Shown one piece after another: positions 30,812 to 40,812 of a DNA stretch of 64,000 nt (positions are counted from its first letter, which is position 1; each line of letters opens with the position of its first letter). Below the pieces are notes generated by a model. That model ran no database searches. It was not told the origin of the DNA and worked only from the letters and a program-made list of their open reading frames with translations. The position numbers and the translations under genes were made by a program. This DNA comes from Prorocentrum cordatum (lineage: Eukaryota; Sar; Dinophyceae; Prorocentrales; Prorocentraceae): NCBI GenBank assembly GCA_963575745.1, contig CAUYUJ010014205.1, positions 1,140,474-1,204,473 on the forward strand, given 5' to 3'.

Positions 30812-33126
30812 TGGCGATCGCCGCTGGGAAGTGCGGGCGGAAGGCCGCCGCCGCGGCGAGTGGCCGCGGCCGCGGCGGCGAGGAGGGGAGCGAGGGCCGC
30901 GGCGGCGGCCGCGGCCGCGGCCGCGGCCGCCGCGCCGCCGTGGAGGCCAACCAAGCGCAGCTCGTCGCCTCCGAAGGTGGCACGCTCCAGCTGTCGCCGG
31001 AGGAGTCCGCGTGCAACGCGACAATCCACGAGGCCGCGATGAAGGCCAAGCAGGCGGTGCTGGGACACGAGGTCTTCCAGGGGATCATGGAGATGACGGC
31101 CATGGCGATTCACGACGGCGAGGGCGACAGCGCGCACACGGTCGGCCAGATCGCCCCTTTCTCCGATGGCGGGTTCAAGGCGGCGATGGAGAACGCAGGC
31201 AGCTACACAGCGGGCATGAACTTCCTCCACCTCGATTTGCATTACAGCGCGACGCCGGGCATCCCCCTCATGAAGAACCGCATCGATCACTTGATGAATA
31301 CGTACTTCGACGCGCCTAGGTCCATGCCCCGCATCCTGAAGGTTGTCGCGAGCGGCAAAAACGAAAAGGTCTTGGAGCTCGGCCGCAGCGGCCAGCTCAA
31401 GTGCATCACCCCGGAAGAGATTCGCATGGCCCTCATCTTGGCAGTCGCCAGGGACATCGCGGCCTCCGTCGAAAATACAGTCCTGTTGGAATGGGCTCGC
31501 GTGATTCGTTCCACGACGGTGCAGTTCACCGCTCAGCGGAGGGAACGAGCGGGAGGGGAAGATGAGGATGAGGATGAGGAGGAGGAGGAGGAGGAAGAGG
31601 AGGAGGAGAAGGAGGAGGAGGAGGAGGAGGGGGGGAGGCAGCACAAGAAGGAGGAGGAGGGGGCTGGGGGGACCGCGAGGAGGAGGAGGAGGAGGAGGAG
31701 GAGGAGGAGGAGGAGGACGAGGAGGAGAAGGAGGACGAGAAGGAGGAGGAGGACTTAGGTTCATACCAGCGGCGACGGCGGAGGACATGCACTGGCTGGC
31801 CGTCAACGAGCGTGAGCAGATATCGCACGATTTCGAAGCCATGCGGCGCTCGAGCCTCCAGAGGATGTACGAAGTGGTGTTGTTCAAGCAATCGAGGGAC
31901 AAGGCCAACGGCCAAGCGCTCACCGTCGATCAGGTGGCGGAGCTGTACTCGCAGAAGGTGAGGATGTCCAACGTGTCCGAGCCGGTTAGCAGGAATTTCG
32001 TGCTGTCGGCCATTCGGGTGCACAAGGTGTTGTTCTCCGTCCCCTTCATTCGCATTTTCCTCATGACTTGCGAGGACAAGCACGGCGTGAGGAACCCGTT
32101 CGACAGCATTCAGAAGCTCGACGTCATCGGCATGAGGTTGAAGGACAGTGCCGACCTGAAATGGGCGATCACTTGCTTGTACGACATGTGGCAGATGGGG
32201 TCGGTCGGCGAGACCATTGGGGCGCGCCAGCTGAAGGGGCAGGCGCCAGGCATGCAGGGTAAAGGCTTGGTGGAATTGGCCATGCTGAAGCGGTCCTTGC
32301 GCGACGTCCTGCTGAACGACTTCGTCAACGCAAAGGGCTACGCGCCTGAGGTGCTCAGCCAGATGCAAAGCCTGACCGTCGACATCGCAAGCTACCGTAG
32401 GACGTTCGGCATGCCTGGCAAGATTGCCCCCACGGACCTTACCTGTCGCGCCGGGTGGAAGGACCTCCCTTCCTCCTTATCCTTTTCACTCTCATCCTCC
32501 TCATCCTCCTCGTCTCCCTCATCCTCATCCTGCAGTCAGGAGTCCGCGGAGAAGGTCTTCAGGCTGCTGGAGGACTTAGGGGCGGCATCAAGGTCCGAGG
32601 GCATCGGCCGGGCGGAACCCGACGACGACTCGGGCGGTCGGGTCGGGCGGGCCCCTCGGGCGGCCAGGGAGGGGAGGGGAGGTGATGTCCAGGAGCCTTG
32701 GGCGGCGTCGGGGTTCGGGGTTCCGTCGCTCAGGACATCGTGTTCGCCTCGGAGTACGATGGCTACCTCAAGAAGAACCTTGTCTTCAGGAGGAGCCCCC
32801 AAGAGATGCTCGCGCACCCCCCGTTCAGCGACATCTTGGCTTCGGCGGACGAGAGCTACCGGAACGAGATCGGGGCGGTTCCCGAGGCCGCAGAAGTGAC
32901 GACGGTCGTGGTCGACGAGGACGAGCCCATCGTCCACTGCGTGGAAGCGGAGCACATCCCGCTCGCGAGCAGCACCAACGAGGAGATCCACATCGCGACT
33001 GTCGACGAGGCCACCATCTCGAAACTCAAGCGCCTGAAGAAAGACGTGTTCCAGCGGGTCCGCACCCAGGTGCAGTTGCGCGCGCCTCAGTCGCCGCCGG
33101 GCGAGGGGGCGCCAGGTTTAACTTGA
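30811..33126 (+). CDS. Unknown dinoflagellate-type protein, four exons
   Basis: Not recognised functionally. ATG 30811 follows leader-like sequence. Joining 30811-31528, 31761-32463, 32542-32575 and 32737-33126 gives exactly 615 codons including the stop, with one continuous protein-like pattern. N-terminal ~45 residues are Gly/Arg/Ala-rich (GRGRGGEEG), followed by mainly helical sequence: LHYSATPGIPLMKNRIDHL, EEIRMALILAVARDIAAS, ISHDFEAMRRSSLQRMYEV, LKWAITCLYDMWQMG, LRDVLLNDFVNAKGYAPEV, SAEKVFRLLED, SEYDGYLKKNLVFRR. The C-terminus has a short Lys/Arg-rich stretch. The Arg/Gly start could be nuclear-targeting or nucleic-acid binding, but that is a guess. It may belong to a multicopy family of mobile-element origin. 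Confidence 0.65.
31529..31760 (+). other. Intron 1, flanked by TTCA direct repeat
   Basis: The 232-bp (GAG)n-rich insert lies between TTCA at 31525-31528 and TTCA at 31757-31760, each preceded by AG or AGG. Removing it joins VQF to IPAATAEDMHW across a frame change. No GT donor is present at the repeat edge. Confidence 0.6.
32464..32541 (+). other. Intron 2, flanked by AGGA direct repeat
   Basis: The 78-bp CTCC-rich insert lies between AGGA 32460-32463 and AGGA 32538-32541, with CTGCAG just before the second repeat. Its length keeps the frame; removal joins GWK to ESAEKVF. Confidence 0.6.
32576..32736 (+). other. Intron 3, flanked by AGGAC direct repeat
   Basis: The 161-bp insert lies between AGGAC 32571-32575 and AGGAC 32732-32736. 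Removal joins RLLED to IVFASEYDGY and corrects the frame. Confidence 0.6.
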
Positions 33127-33297
33127 GATCGGCGGTTGCAGCTCGACGCGGTTTGCCCGCCGCGATCGGGGTGCGAGGCGATCGGCCGATGTCTAATCCT
33201 CCGCCTCATCCCTCCTACTCGCCTCCCCTTTCCCTCCAGCGATGCCCCTCTCCCCCCGTCCCCTCGCCCGACGCCTCCTTCCTCGCTTTTTTTTTTT

Positions 33298-34353
33298 CCC
33301 GGAAAGGGCGCCGGCCCAGGGTTCTCTTTTAGTTTGTAAACAAGTCCCCCGGTGCCTGCTTGAAGGAGGCCGGCGAATTTTTCCTTGATAAATAACGAGG
33401 TCGAAGGAGGCCGGCGAATTTTTCCCTGATAAATAACGAGCCCGAGAATTAAAATTTGAGGATGTCTCGAGCGAAACGCTTGTTTTTGAGCGCCGGCGAA
33501 TTAAAATTTGAGGATGTCTCGAGCGAAACGCTTGTTTTTGAGGCCGGCGAATTAAAATTAAAATTTGACGATCACGCCCCAGCACGACCACCCCCCAGCA
33601 CGACCACACCCCAGCACGACCTCACCACAGCACGACCACACCCCAGCACGACCACGCCCCAGCACGACCACGCCTCAGCACGACCACGCCCCAGCACGAC
33701 CCTACCCCAGCAAGACCACACCCCAGCACGACCACACCCCAGCACGACCTCACCACAGCACGACCACACCCCAGCACGACCACGCCCCAGCACGACCACG
33801 CCCCAGCACGACCACGCCCCAGCACGACCACCTCCCAGCACGACCACACCCCCAGCACGACCACCCCCCAGCACGACCACGCCCCAGCACGACCACACCC
33901 CAGCACGACCACACCCCAGCACGACCACACCCCAGCACGACCACACTCCAGCACGACCACACCCCAGCACGACCCACGCCCCAGCACGACCACGCCCCAG
34001 CACAAACACCCCCAGGCACGACCACCCCCAGCAGACCAAACACCAGCACGACCACCCCCCAGCACGACCACACCCCAGCACGACACACCTCCCCAGCACG
34101 ACCACACCGCCTTGGTTGAGTGGTTGCCTGTCGTCGTGGAATGTTTCGTGGGGTGTCTCATGGAATGTTTCGCGGGGTGTCTCGTGGAATGTTTCGTGAG
34201 GTGTCTCGCGGAATGTTTCGTGAGGTGTCTCGTGGGATGTTTCGTGAGGTGTCTCGTGGGATGTTTCGTGGGGTGTTGCCCCGTTGGGTATCGTGAAAAC
34301 GTGCCCATGCTCACATGTCTATATCCCTTCAGGGTCGTGGGGTCCATCATGTT
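33298..34353 (+). repeat. Composite repeat, copy 6 (minisatellite version)
   Basis: CCCGGAAAGGGC head, AAATAACGAGG blocks, two GGATGTCTCGAGCGAAACG units, 16-bp minisatellite array 33572-34110, 24-bp module 34135-34275, and a degraded end (CCCTTCAGGGTCGTGGGGTC) at 34325-34350. Confidence 0.85.
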
Positions 34354-35560
34354 CCGGGAAAGGGGCGCCGGCCCAGCGTTCTCTTTTAGTATGTAAACAT
34401 AGTCCCCCGGTGCCTGCTTGAAGGAGGCCGGCGAATTGCCGGCGAATTTTTTCCCTGATAAATAACGAGGTCGAAGGAGGCCGGCGTGAATTAAAATTTG
34501 AGGATGTCTCGAGCGAAACGCTTGTTCCGGAAAGGGCGCGGGCCCAGGTTCTCTTTTCTCTTTTAGTATGTAAACATAGTCCCCCGGTGCCTGCTTGAAG
34601 GAGGCCGGCGAATTGCCGGCGAATTTTTTCCCTGATAAATAACGAGGTCGAAGGAGGCCGGCGAATTTTTCCCTGATAAATAACGAGCCCGAGAATTAAA
34701 ATTAGAGGATGTCTCGAGCGAAACGCTTGTTTTTGAGGCCGGCGACTTAAAATTTGAGGATGTCTCGAGCGAAACGCTTGTTTTTGAAATCCCGACCTCA
34801 CCACACCCCAGCACGACCACACCCCAGCACGACCTCACCACAGCACGACCACACCCCAGCACGACCACGCCCCAGCACGACCACGCCCCAGCACGACCAC
34901 GACCCAGCACGACCCTACCCCAGCAAGACCACACCCCAGCACGACCACACCCCAGCACGACCTCACCACAGCACGACCACACCCCAGCACGACCACGTCA
35001 AGCACGACCACGCCCCAGCACGACCACTTCCAGCAGACACACCCCGAACGAACACACCCAGCACGACACACCCCAGCACGACACACCTAGCAACGACCAC
35101 ACCCCAGCACGACACACCTCAGCACGACCCCTCACCACAGCACGACACACCCCAGCACGGACCACGCCCCAGCACGACCACGCCCCAGCACGACCACGCC
35201 CCAGCACAACCACCCCCCAGCACGACCACCCCCCCAGCACGACCACACCCCAGCACGACAACCCCCCAGCACGACCACACCCCAGCACGACCACTCCCCA
35301 GCACGACCACACCGCCTTGGTTGAGTGGTTGCCTGTCGTCGTGGAATGTTTCGTGGGGTGTCTCGTGGAATGTTTCGCGGGGTGTCTCCTGGAATGTTTC
35401 GTGAGGGGTCTCGCGGAATGTTTCGTGAGGTGTCTCGTGGGATGTTTCGTGAGGTGTCTCGTGGGATGTTTCGTGAGGTGTTGCCCCGTTGGGTATCGTG
35501 AAAACGTGCCCATGCTCCACATGTCTATATCCCTTTCCGGGTTCGTGGGTCCATCATGTT
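34354..35560 (+). repeat. Composite repeat, copy 7, with nested second head
   Basis: Heads at 34354 (CCGGGAAAGGGG) and 34526 (CCGGAAAGGGC), each followed by the TAGTCCCCCGGTGCC and AAATAACGAGG blocks. Minisatellite 34798-35315, 24-bp module 35340-35490; end CCCTTTCCGGG + TTCGTGGGTCCATCATG at 35530-35557. Confidence 0.85.
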
Positions 35561-37029
35561 TTTCAGAAAATGGTGAGGATGTCTCGAGCGAAACGCTTGT
35601 TTTGTGTTATAGATTGTCCTCTCCTGGGGACCTGAATTCTGAGGACCACCTCCCAGCACGACCACCCCCCCAGCACGACCACCCCACAGCACGACCACCC
35701 CCCAGCACGACCACACCCCAGCACGACCACTCCCCAGCACGACCACACCCCAGCACGACCCCACCCCAGCACGACCCCACCCTAGCACGACCACACCCCA
35801 GCACGATTCACACCCCCAGAAACGAACCACACCCCAGCACGGAACCACCCCGCACGACCCCACCCCAGCACACGACCCCGGACCACACCCCAGCCACGAC
35901 CACACCCCCGCAAGGACCCAACCCCAGCCGACCCCACCCCAATCACGGCCCCCACCCCAGCAAGGACCAAACCCCAGCACGACCACACCCCAGCACGACC
36001 TCACCAAGCACGACCAACCCCAGCACGATCAAGCCCCAGCAGCCAGCCACGACCCACGCACCAGCACGCCCAGCACGACCCACTTCCCCTCCCAGCACGA
36101 CACCTCCCAGCACGACCACCCCCCCAGCACGACCACTCCCCAGCACGACCACCCCCCAGCACGACCACACCCCAGCACGACCACTCCCCAGCACGACCAC
36201 ACCCCAGCACGACCCCACCCCAGCACGACCCCACCCTAGCACGACCACACCCCAGCACGATCACAACCCAGAACGACCACACCCCAGCACGACCCCACCC
36301 CAGCACGACCCCACCCCAGCACGACCACACCCCAGCACGACCACACCCCAGCAGGACCCCACCCCAGCACGACCCCACCCCAGCACGGTCCCACCCCAGC
36401 AAGACCACACCCCAGCACGACCACACTCCAGCACGACCTCACCACAGCACGACCACTCCCCAGCACGATCACGCCCCAGCACGACCACGCCCCAGCACGA
36501 CCACTCCCCAGCACGACCACCTCCCAGCACGACCACCCCCCCAGCACGACCACCCCCCAGCACGACCACCCCCCAGCACGACCACACCCCAGCACGACCA
36601 CGCCCCAGCACGACCACGCCCCAGCACGACCACGCCCCAGCACGACCATCCCCCAGCACGACCACCCCCCCAGCACGACCACCCCCCAGCACGACCACCC
36701 CCCAGCACGACCACACCCCAGCACGACCACACCCCAGCACGACCACACCCAGTCGCACCCCCGTGGACTGTTTCGTGGGGTGTCTCGTGGAATGTTTCGT
36801 GGGGTGTCTCGTGGAATGTTTCGTGGGGTGTCTCGTGGAATGTTTCGCGGGGTGTCTCGTGGAACGTTTCGCGAGGTGTCTCGTGGAATGTTTCGCGAGG
36901 TGTCTCGTGGGATGTTTCGCGGGGTGTCTCGTGGGATGTTTTGTGAGATGTCGCCCAGTTGGGTATCGTGAAAACGTGACCATGCTGCGCATGTCTATAT
37001 CCCTTTCCGGGTTCGTGGGTCCATCATGT
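35561..37029 (+). repeat. Composite repeat, copy 8 (headless; long minisatellite)
   Basis: Starts at a GGATGTCTCGAGCGAAACG unit, then the longest 16-bp array of the window (35643-36755, ~70 units, corrupted near 35800-36080), 24-bp module 36768-36955, and end CCCTTTCCGGG + TTCGTGGGTCCATCATG at 37001-37028. Large Pro/Thr/His frames across it are not genes. Confidence 0.85.
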
Positions 37030-37316
37030 TTTTTCTTCTCTGGACGCTTCGCGCATCCCCAAGCCCGACAGCCCATCCAACAACGATGCCCAGGCGAGTT
37101 GAGGTGTTGTTGTGAGAAGTTGTCGGAAGTCTCTTGGAGCCATCTTGGAGCTATCTTGGGGTCCTCTTGGGGCCCTCTTGGGGGCCGCTTCGGGCTCTTT
37201 TGGGGCCATCTCGGGGCCCTTTGGGGTCTCAGAGAGCCTTTTGGAGCCATCTTGGGCGATCTTGGCAGAAGGGAAGGAGGGGCTGTGGAAGCCCAGAGGG
37301 CTGGTGGGTTTGGCGG
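37030..37316. repeat. TCTTGGGG-type dispersed repeat, copy at 37 kb
   Basis: Starts GCTTCGCGCATCCCC, contains CCAGGCGAGTTGAGGTGTTG and then CTTGGGGCCCTCTTGGG-like short repeats. The same start and core recur at 61919-62160. Confidence 0.75.
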
Positions 37317-37329
37317 CGGAGACTCAGGT

Positions 37330-38746
37330 TTCCCGAGCCTGCCTCCGAGACCGAGCTGGCGACGCTCATCAGGGAGAGCAGCGCCTATCACGAGGGCTTT
37401 AAACCGCAGGTGTCGAAGACGAAGAAGTACATCGGTGTGTTCTACGACCAGAAGGTCGCCGGCCAAGGCGACGCGCGGCCGAACGTGAGGCCGCCCTACT
37501 TGAGGAACGCGCACATGGAGAAGCACATCTGCGCGGCCATCAAGGCGGCCCCGGTTGCTGCGGATCCTGAGGAGCAGGAGTGCTATCGTCAGCGCGTTGC
37601 CCTGGGCCCTGGCCGGGCGCTCGCCCTGCCCGCCTTGGGGCAAGGCGTTCGCCTGGGGGGGCCAAGGGCAGGTGCGGGGGGATAGCCGCACCAGGATAAT
37701 GCTCCGAAGCACTTGCCCGCGGAGCTCGCGTTCTTCGTGTGCGACGGGGGGGGACTGGGCAGGAGACGACGCTCATGAACAAGTTCGTCGACGAGAGCAA
37801 CAAGCCCTACCTCAAGTCCAAGCACACAGTGACGGTCATCTACTCGGAGGAAAGCGTGGTGAACCGCCTCAAGATCAAGCGCAGAACCACGGCTGGCGCG
37901 CTCCAGGTCGAGAAGATGTACATCGTCACCGGCAAGGCGATCGAGATCGAGGACAGGGCCAGGCTCGCGTTGAGCGGCACCACTGTCGGGGAGCACATCA
38001 GTTGCGCCTGGAGGTCCTGGAGCGACCCGAGCCATTGGACGATGAAGCGCAAGCACAAGGCGACCATCATCACGAAGAAGGACACCATTGCGAACGGTGG
38101 CCGCGGACCCGGTCACGACGAGGAGGAGGAGCGCAAGGCGGAGAAGGAGGAGGCCAAGGCCATCACGCCGGAGAGCGAAGAGCAGGTGTTCTGGTGGGCA
38201 CCGCCGCCCACCCTGCAGGATGAATGGATCCACAACTTCAACCTTCGCGCGGTGGTCGACCTCACTCCCGGGGATGGCGCCAGGGCGATGTGCTGCATCA
38301 AAAATAAGATCCCATACGTGGCCATCTGCTTCAACCAGGAGAACGTCGAAGCCTTGTACGACCATCTCTTCAAGGAGACCATGAAGGAATCGTTGAACGA
38401 GGGCTGCAAGCAGCTCTACTCCTCGGAGCTGGCGGCCGTCGTCGTCGACAGCCAGAAGGCTAAGACCGAGGAGAGCGGCACGGACACGGCCGACAAGAAG
38501 AAGGGCGCGAAGAACAAGACCGGCAGCAGCGGCGGTAGCAAGGACGGCGGCAAGGACGGCGGTGGCAGCGGCGCCAGCGGCGGTGGCAGCAAGGACCCTA
38601 TGGACCGCTCGGCACTGGTGGATCGCATCCGCGCGCTGGCTGGCGGCCCCGCTGCCAAAAGGCGCAAGAAGGAGAAGGCTGAGGATGACGCCGCTGAGGG
38701 TGAAGATGGTGCGGACTCCGTCTCCGACGTCGAAGAGGAGGTGTGA
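37330..38746 (+). CDS. Unknown protein with Rossmann-like LTPGDG motif; one homopolymer frameshift
   Basis: The 5' end is unclear because the frame runs back into dispersed repeat; real sequence seems to start near 37330. Exon 1 (to 37579) reads KYIGVFYDQKVAG; a 117-bp intron (37580-37696) lies between two CAGGA repeats; exon 2 reads HLPAELAFFVCDGG, then shifts frame at the 8-G run 37746-37753, and continues TGQETTLMNKFVDE to TGA 38746. Notable features: VVDLTPGDGARAM with CCIKNKIPYVAICFNQ, reminiscent of a SAM-binding/Rossmann fold; a Gly/Ser/Lys-rich linker (KDGGKDGGGSG); a nuclear-localisation-like KRRKKEK; an acidic end. No enzymatic function can be assigned. It resembles multicopy dinoflagellate hypothetical proteins, from memory only. 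Confidence 0.6.
37580..37696 (+). other. Intron flanked by CAGGA direct repeat, with internal hairpin
   Basis: CAGGA at 37575-37579 and 37692-37696 bound a 117-bp GC-rich insert that carries an in-frame TAG. It includes an inverted repeat (CGCCTTG ... CAAGGCG). Confidence 0.55.
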
Positions 38747-39857
38747 TGGTGTTGAGCGGTGGTGGACGAGTCTGGCTAGCGGCGGTAGTGAGCGTTCTCG
38801 CTGAGGGCCTGGCCGAGCGCGCGCCGCCGGGAGGAGGAGGAGGGAGAAGGAGGAGAAGGAGGAGGAGGAGGAGGAAACGACGCTCGTCTGCAGTCCGAGG
38901 CGCCCCGTGGCCGATCAGCGAGGCCGCGGGCGCTTCCATTTGATAATGGCGCCGCTGCCAGCAGCACAATGGCACGCTGCAGGGTCTTGGAGTTTGACCG
39001 TGCCTGCTGGCAGCCCGCGCCGCTTCGGGGGCCAGGGCGAGTTGCGTGCCGCTGGCTGTGACGTTTCGCAGCAATGACGTGCCGCTTGGGTGACGTCACT
39101 ACCCTCCTCATCCTCCTCGTCCTCCTGCTCATCCTCGTCGTCGTCGTCCTCATCGTCATCTCCCTCCTTGCAGTCGCTCGTGCTGCCTGGTCGTCCGCTC
39201 CCCTCCCCTCCCGCCCCTCCCACGGTCGTCGTCGTCGTCGTCGCCGCCCCCTCCCCTCCGGCCCGCCTGCCAGGAGGCGCGCCGAGAGCTTCGGCGAGGC
39301 GCCTCGCGCGCGCCGCGCGCCCGCCGGGGGGGAGGGCGAGGGGGGGGATGGCGAGGATGAAGGAGGGTGAGGAGATGGGCGGCGACGACGCACGCACACG
39401 ACGACGATGACGACGACGGTGGCGACGGCGACGACTCGTGACGATGACGACCGCGACGACGGCGGCGGCGACGGCGGCGGCGGCGGCGAGGACCCCCGGG
39501 CCTCGGGCGGCGCCGCCCGAGGCCCTGAGGTCCTCGCGCCCTGCCGATGGGACTCCCAGTGGCCCCTGTAACGATCGATGCCGCTGCTCGTTCTGCTGGA
39601 GAGCCTTCGTCGCCACGGCTGGATTCGCGTCGAAATTCTGGCCAGAACGCGACCTGGGAGACTAATTGGTGTTCCATCGGCAGGGGGGGGACGAGAGTCG
39701 CATCCTGAAGAGCCCAAGAGGATGCGAGGATATTCAGGAGGAGGATGAGGAACATTCGCCTGAACAGTCGGAGGACAGGTCCGAGGGAGAAGGGAGACTT
39801 CGACGCCCACGTCTTCGGCGCTAGCACTCGAGCGCACTCGCACTCGCACGACGGGCC
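38747..39857. other. No convincing gene; GAC/CTC microsatellites and a short dispersed repeat
   Basis: GGA tract 38830-38880, CTC/GTC tracts 39100-39250, GACGAC/GGCGGC tract 39385-39490. 39602-39660 (GCTGGATTCGC, AATTCTG, GAACGCG) recurs in related form at 55382-55440. Long minus-strand frames are Arg/Ser/Pro repeat translations. Confidence 0.5.
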
Positions 39858-40289
39858 TCACTTGTGGGCCTTGGGCTTGGCCCTCGCGGCGGCCTTGTTG
39901 GGCTTGGCCTTCGGCTTCACCCTCGCGGCGGCCTTGGGCTTGGCCTTCGACTTCTTCTTCGGCATGGCCTTCGGCTTCTTCTTCTTCGGCATGGCCTTCG
40001 ACTTCTTCTTCGGCATGGCCTTCGTCTTCGTCGTCGGATCGATGTGCTCGTCGAGGGGGTCGTCGAGGGGGCTCGCCTCGGCCTCGATCAAGCTGGAGGG
40101 GGGCGGCGTCCAGCGCCACTTTTCTTCCACCTGATCGCCGTCCCAGTTCAAACCGACGAGGACCCCACGCCATCCCTCGCGTATGTCCCTCCCACGCCAC
40201 CTTTTCATCTCGACGAACGATTTCGGCGATGTCTTCTCTTGGGCAGCCTCGGCCTCGGCTGCGGCCTTGCCGCCGCCGCCGTTCGGCAT
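39858..40289 (-). CDS. Small Lys/Pro-rich basic protein
   Basis: 143 codons from ATG 40289 to TGA 39858. The N-terminal half is ordinary sequence (SFVEMKRWRGRD, GVLVGLNWDGDQVEEKWRW). The C-terminal ~55 residues are repeats of KAMPKKKSK, KAMPKKKKPK and AAARVKPKAKPN, like the tails of histone H1-type or dinoflagellate basic nuclear proteins. The tail repeat makes a DNA- or RNA-binding or nuclear role plausible, but no domain is recognised. The upstream DNA has no clear leader relic, so an additional upstream exon is possible. Confidence 0.5.
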   Translation of the reverse strand: MPNGGGGKAAAEAEAAQEKTSPKSFVEMKRWRGRDIREGWRGVLVGLNWDGDQVEEKWRWTPPPSSLIEAEASPLDDPLDEHIDPTTKTKAMPKKKSKAMPKKKKPKAMPKKKSKAKPKAAARVKPKAKPNKAAARAKPKAHK

Positions 40290-40617
40290 GACTGTCGCGC
40301 GGGCTGTCGGGCGCTTCGGGCTTGGGCTGTCGGGCGTGGCTGTAGGCTTGAGCCAAATCCGCTACGGATGGTTCCTGACACCGCGTCGATCGTTCAAGGC
40401 GTCGGCGTTCACCTGGATGTTGCGATGAAGTCGGTGTTGGATCCTGACACTGCGTCGATCGTTCAACCTTGGACGACCGGCGGCTTTCCGAGTTCACCCT
40501 CGAACGCCCGCGCTGGGGTCGCCACCGCGCGGCCGCCTGTCGAAACGCCTAGGCCCACGCTGGCCAGCATGTTCAGAACATCTCACGTTTCCTCCTCCAC
40601 CTCATCCTCCATTCATT
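40290..40617. other. Intergenic; short direct repeat, CTCC tract
   Basis: CCTGACAC(C/T)GCGTCGATCG occurs at 40376 and 40442. A CTCCTCCACCTCATCC tract (40590-40611) precedes the leader relic. No gene seen. Confidence 0.5.
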
Positions 40618-40638
40618 CCATTGCCGTTTTGGCTCAAA
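40618..40638 (+). other. Spliced-leader relic (17 of 21 positions)
   Basis: CCATTGCCG + TTTTGGCTCAAA against CCGTAGCCA + TTTTGGCTCAAG: 17 identities without gaps. It sits after a pyrimidine tract and 175 bases before the next start codon, on the same strand. Confidence 0.7.
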
Positions 40639-40812
40639 TCGTATCCTGCGGGCCGCCCCTTGGCCATCCCGCGGGCCACCCCCTTCGGCCCAACTTCATA
40701 TGGTGGCGTGCCCACTTCGAAGCACTGGAGATTGCGTGACTCTGTGCGCTGGAGATTGCGCTTCGGGAGATTGTGGCTGTCGACCTGATCTCGGAGCGCA
40801 AGCCGTTGGAGA

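Noticed and set aside
33456-37488. Very long Pro/Thr/His/Asp-rich reading frames (up to 723 codons)
   Set aside because: They translate the 16-bp and 24-bp minisatellites, are open in several frames and on both strands, and have no domain pattern.
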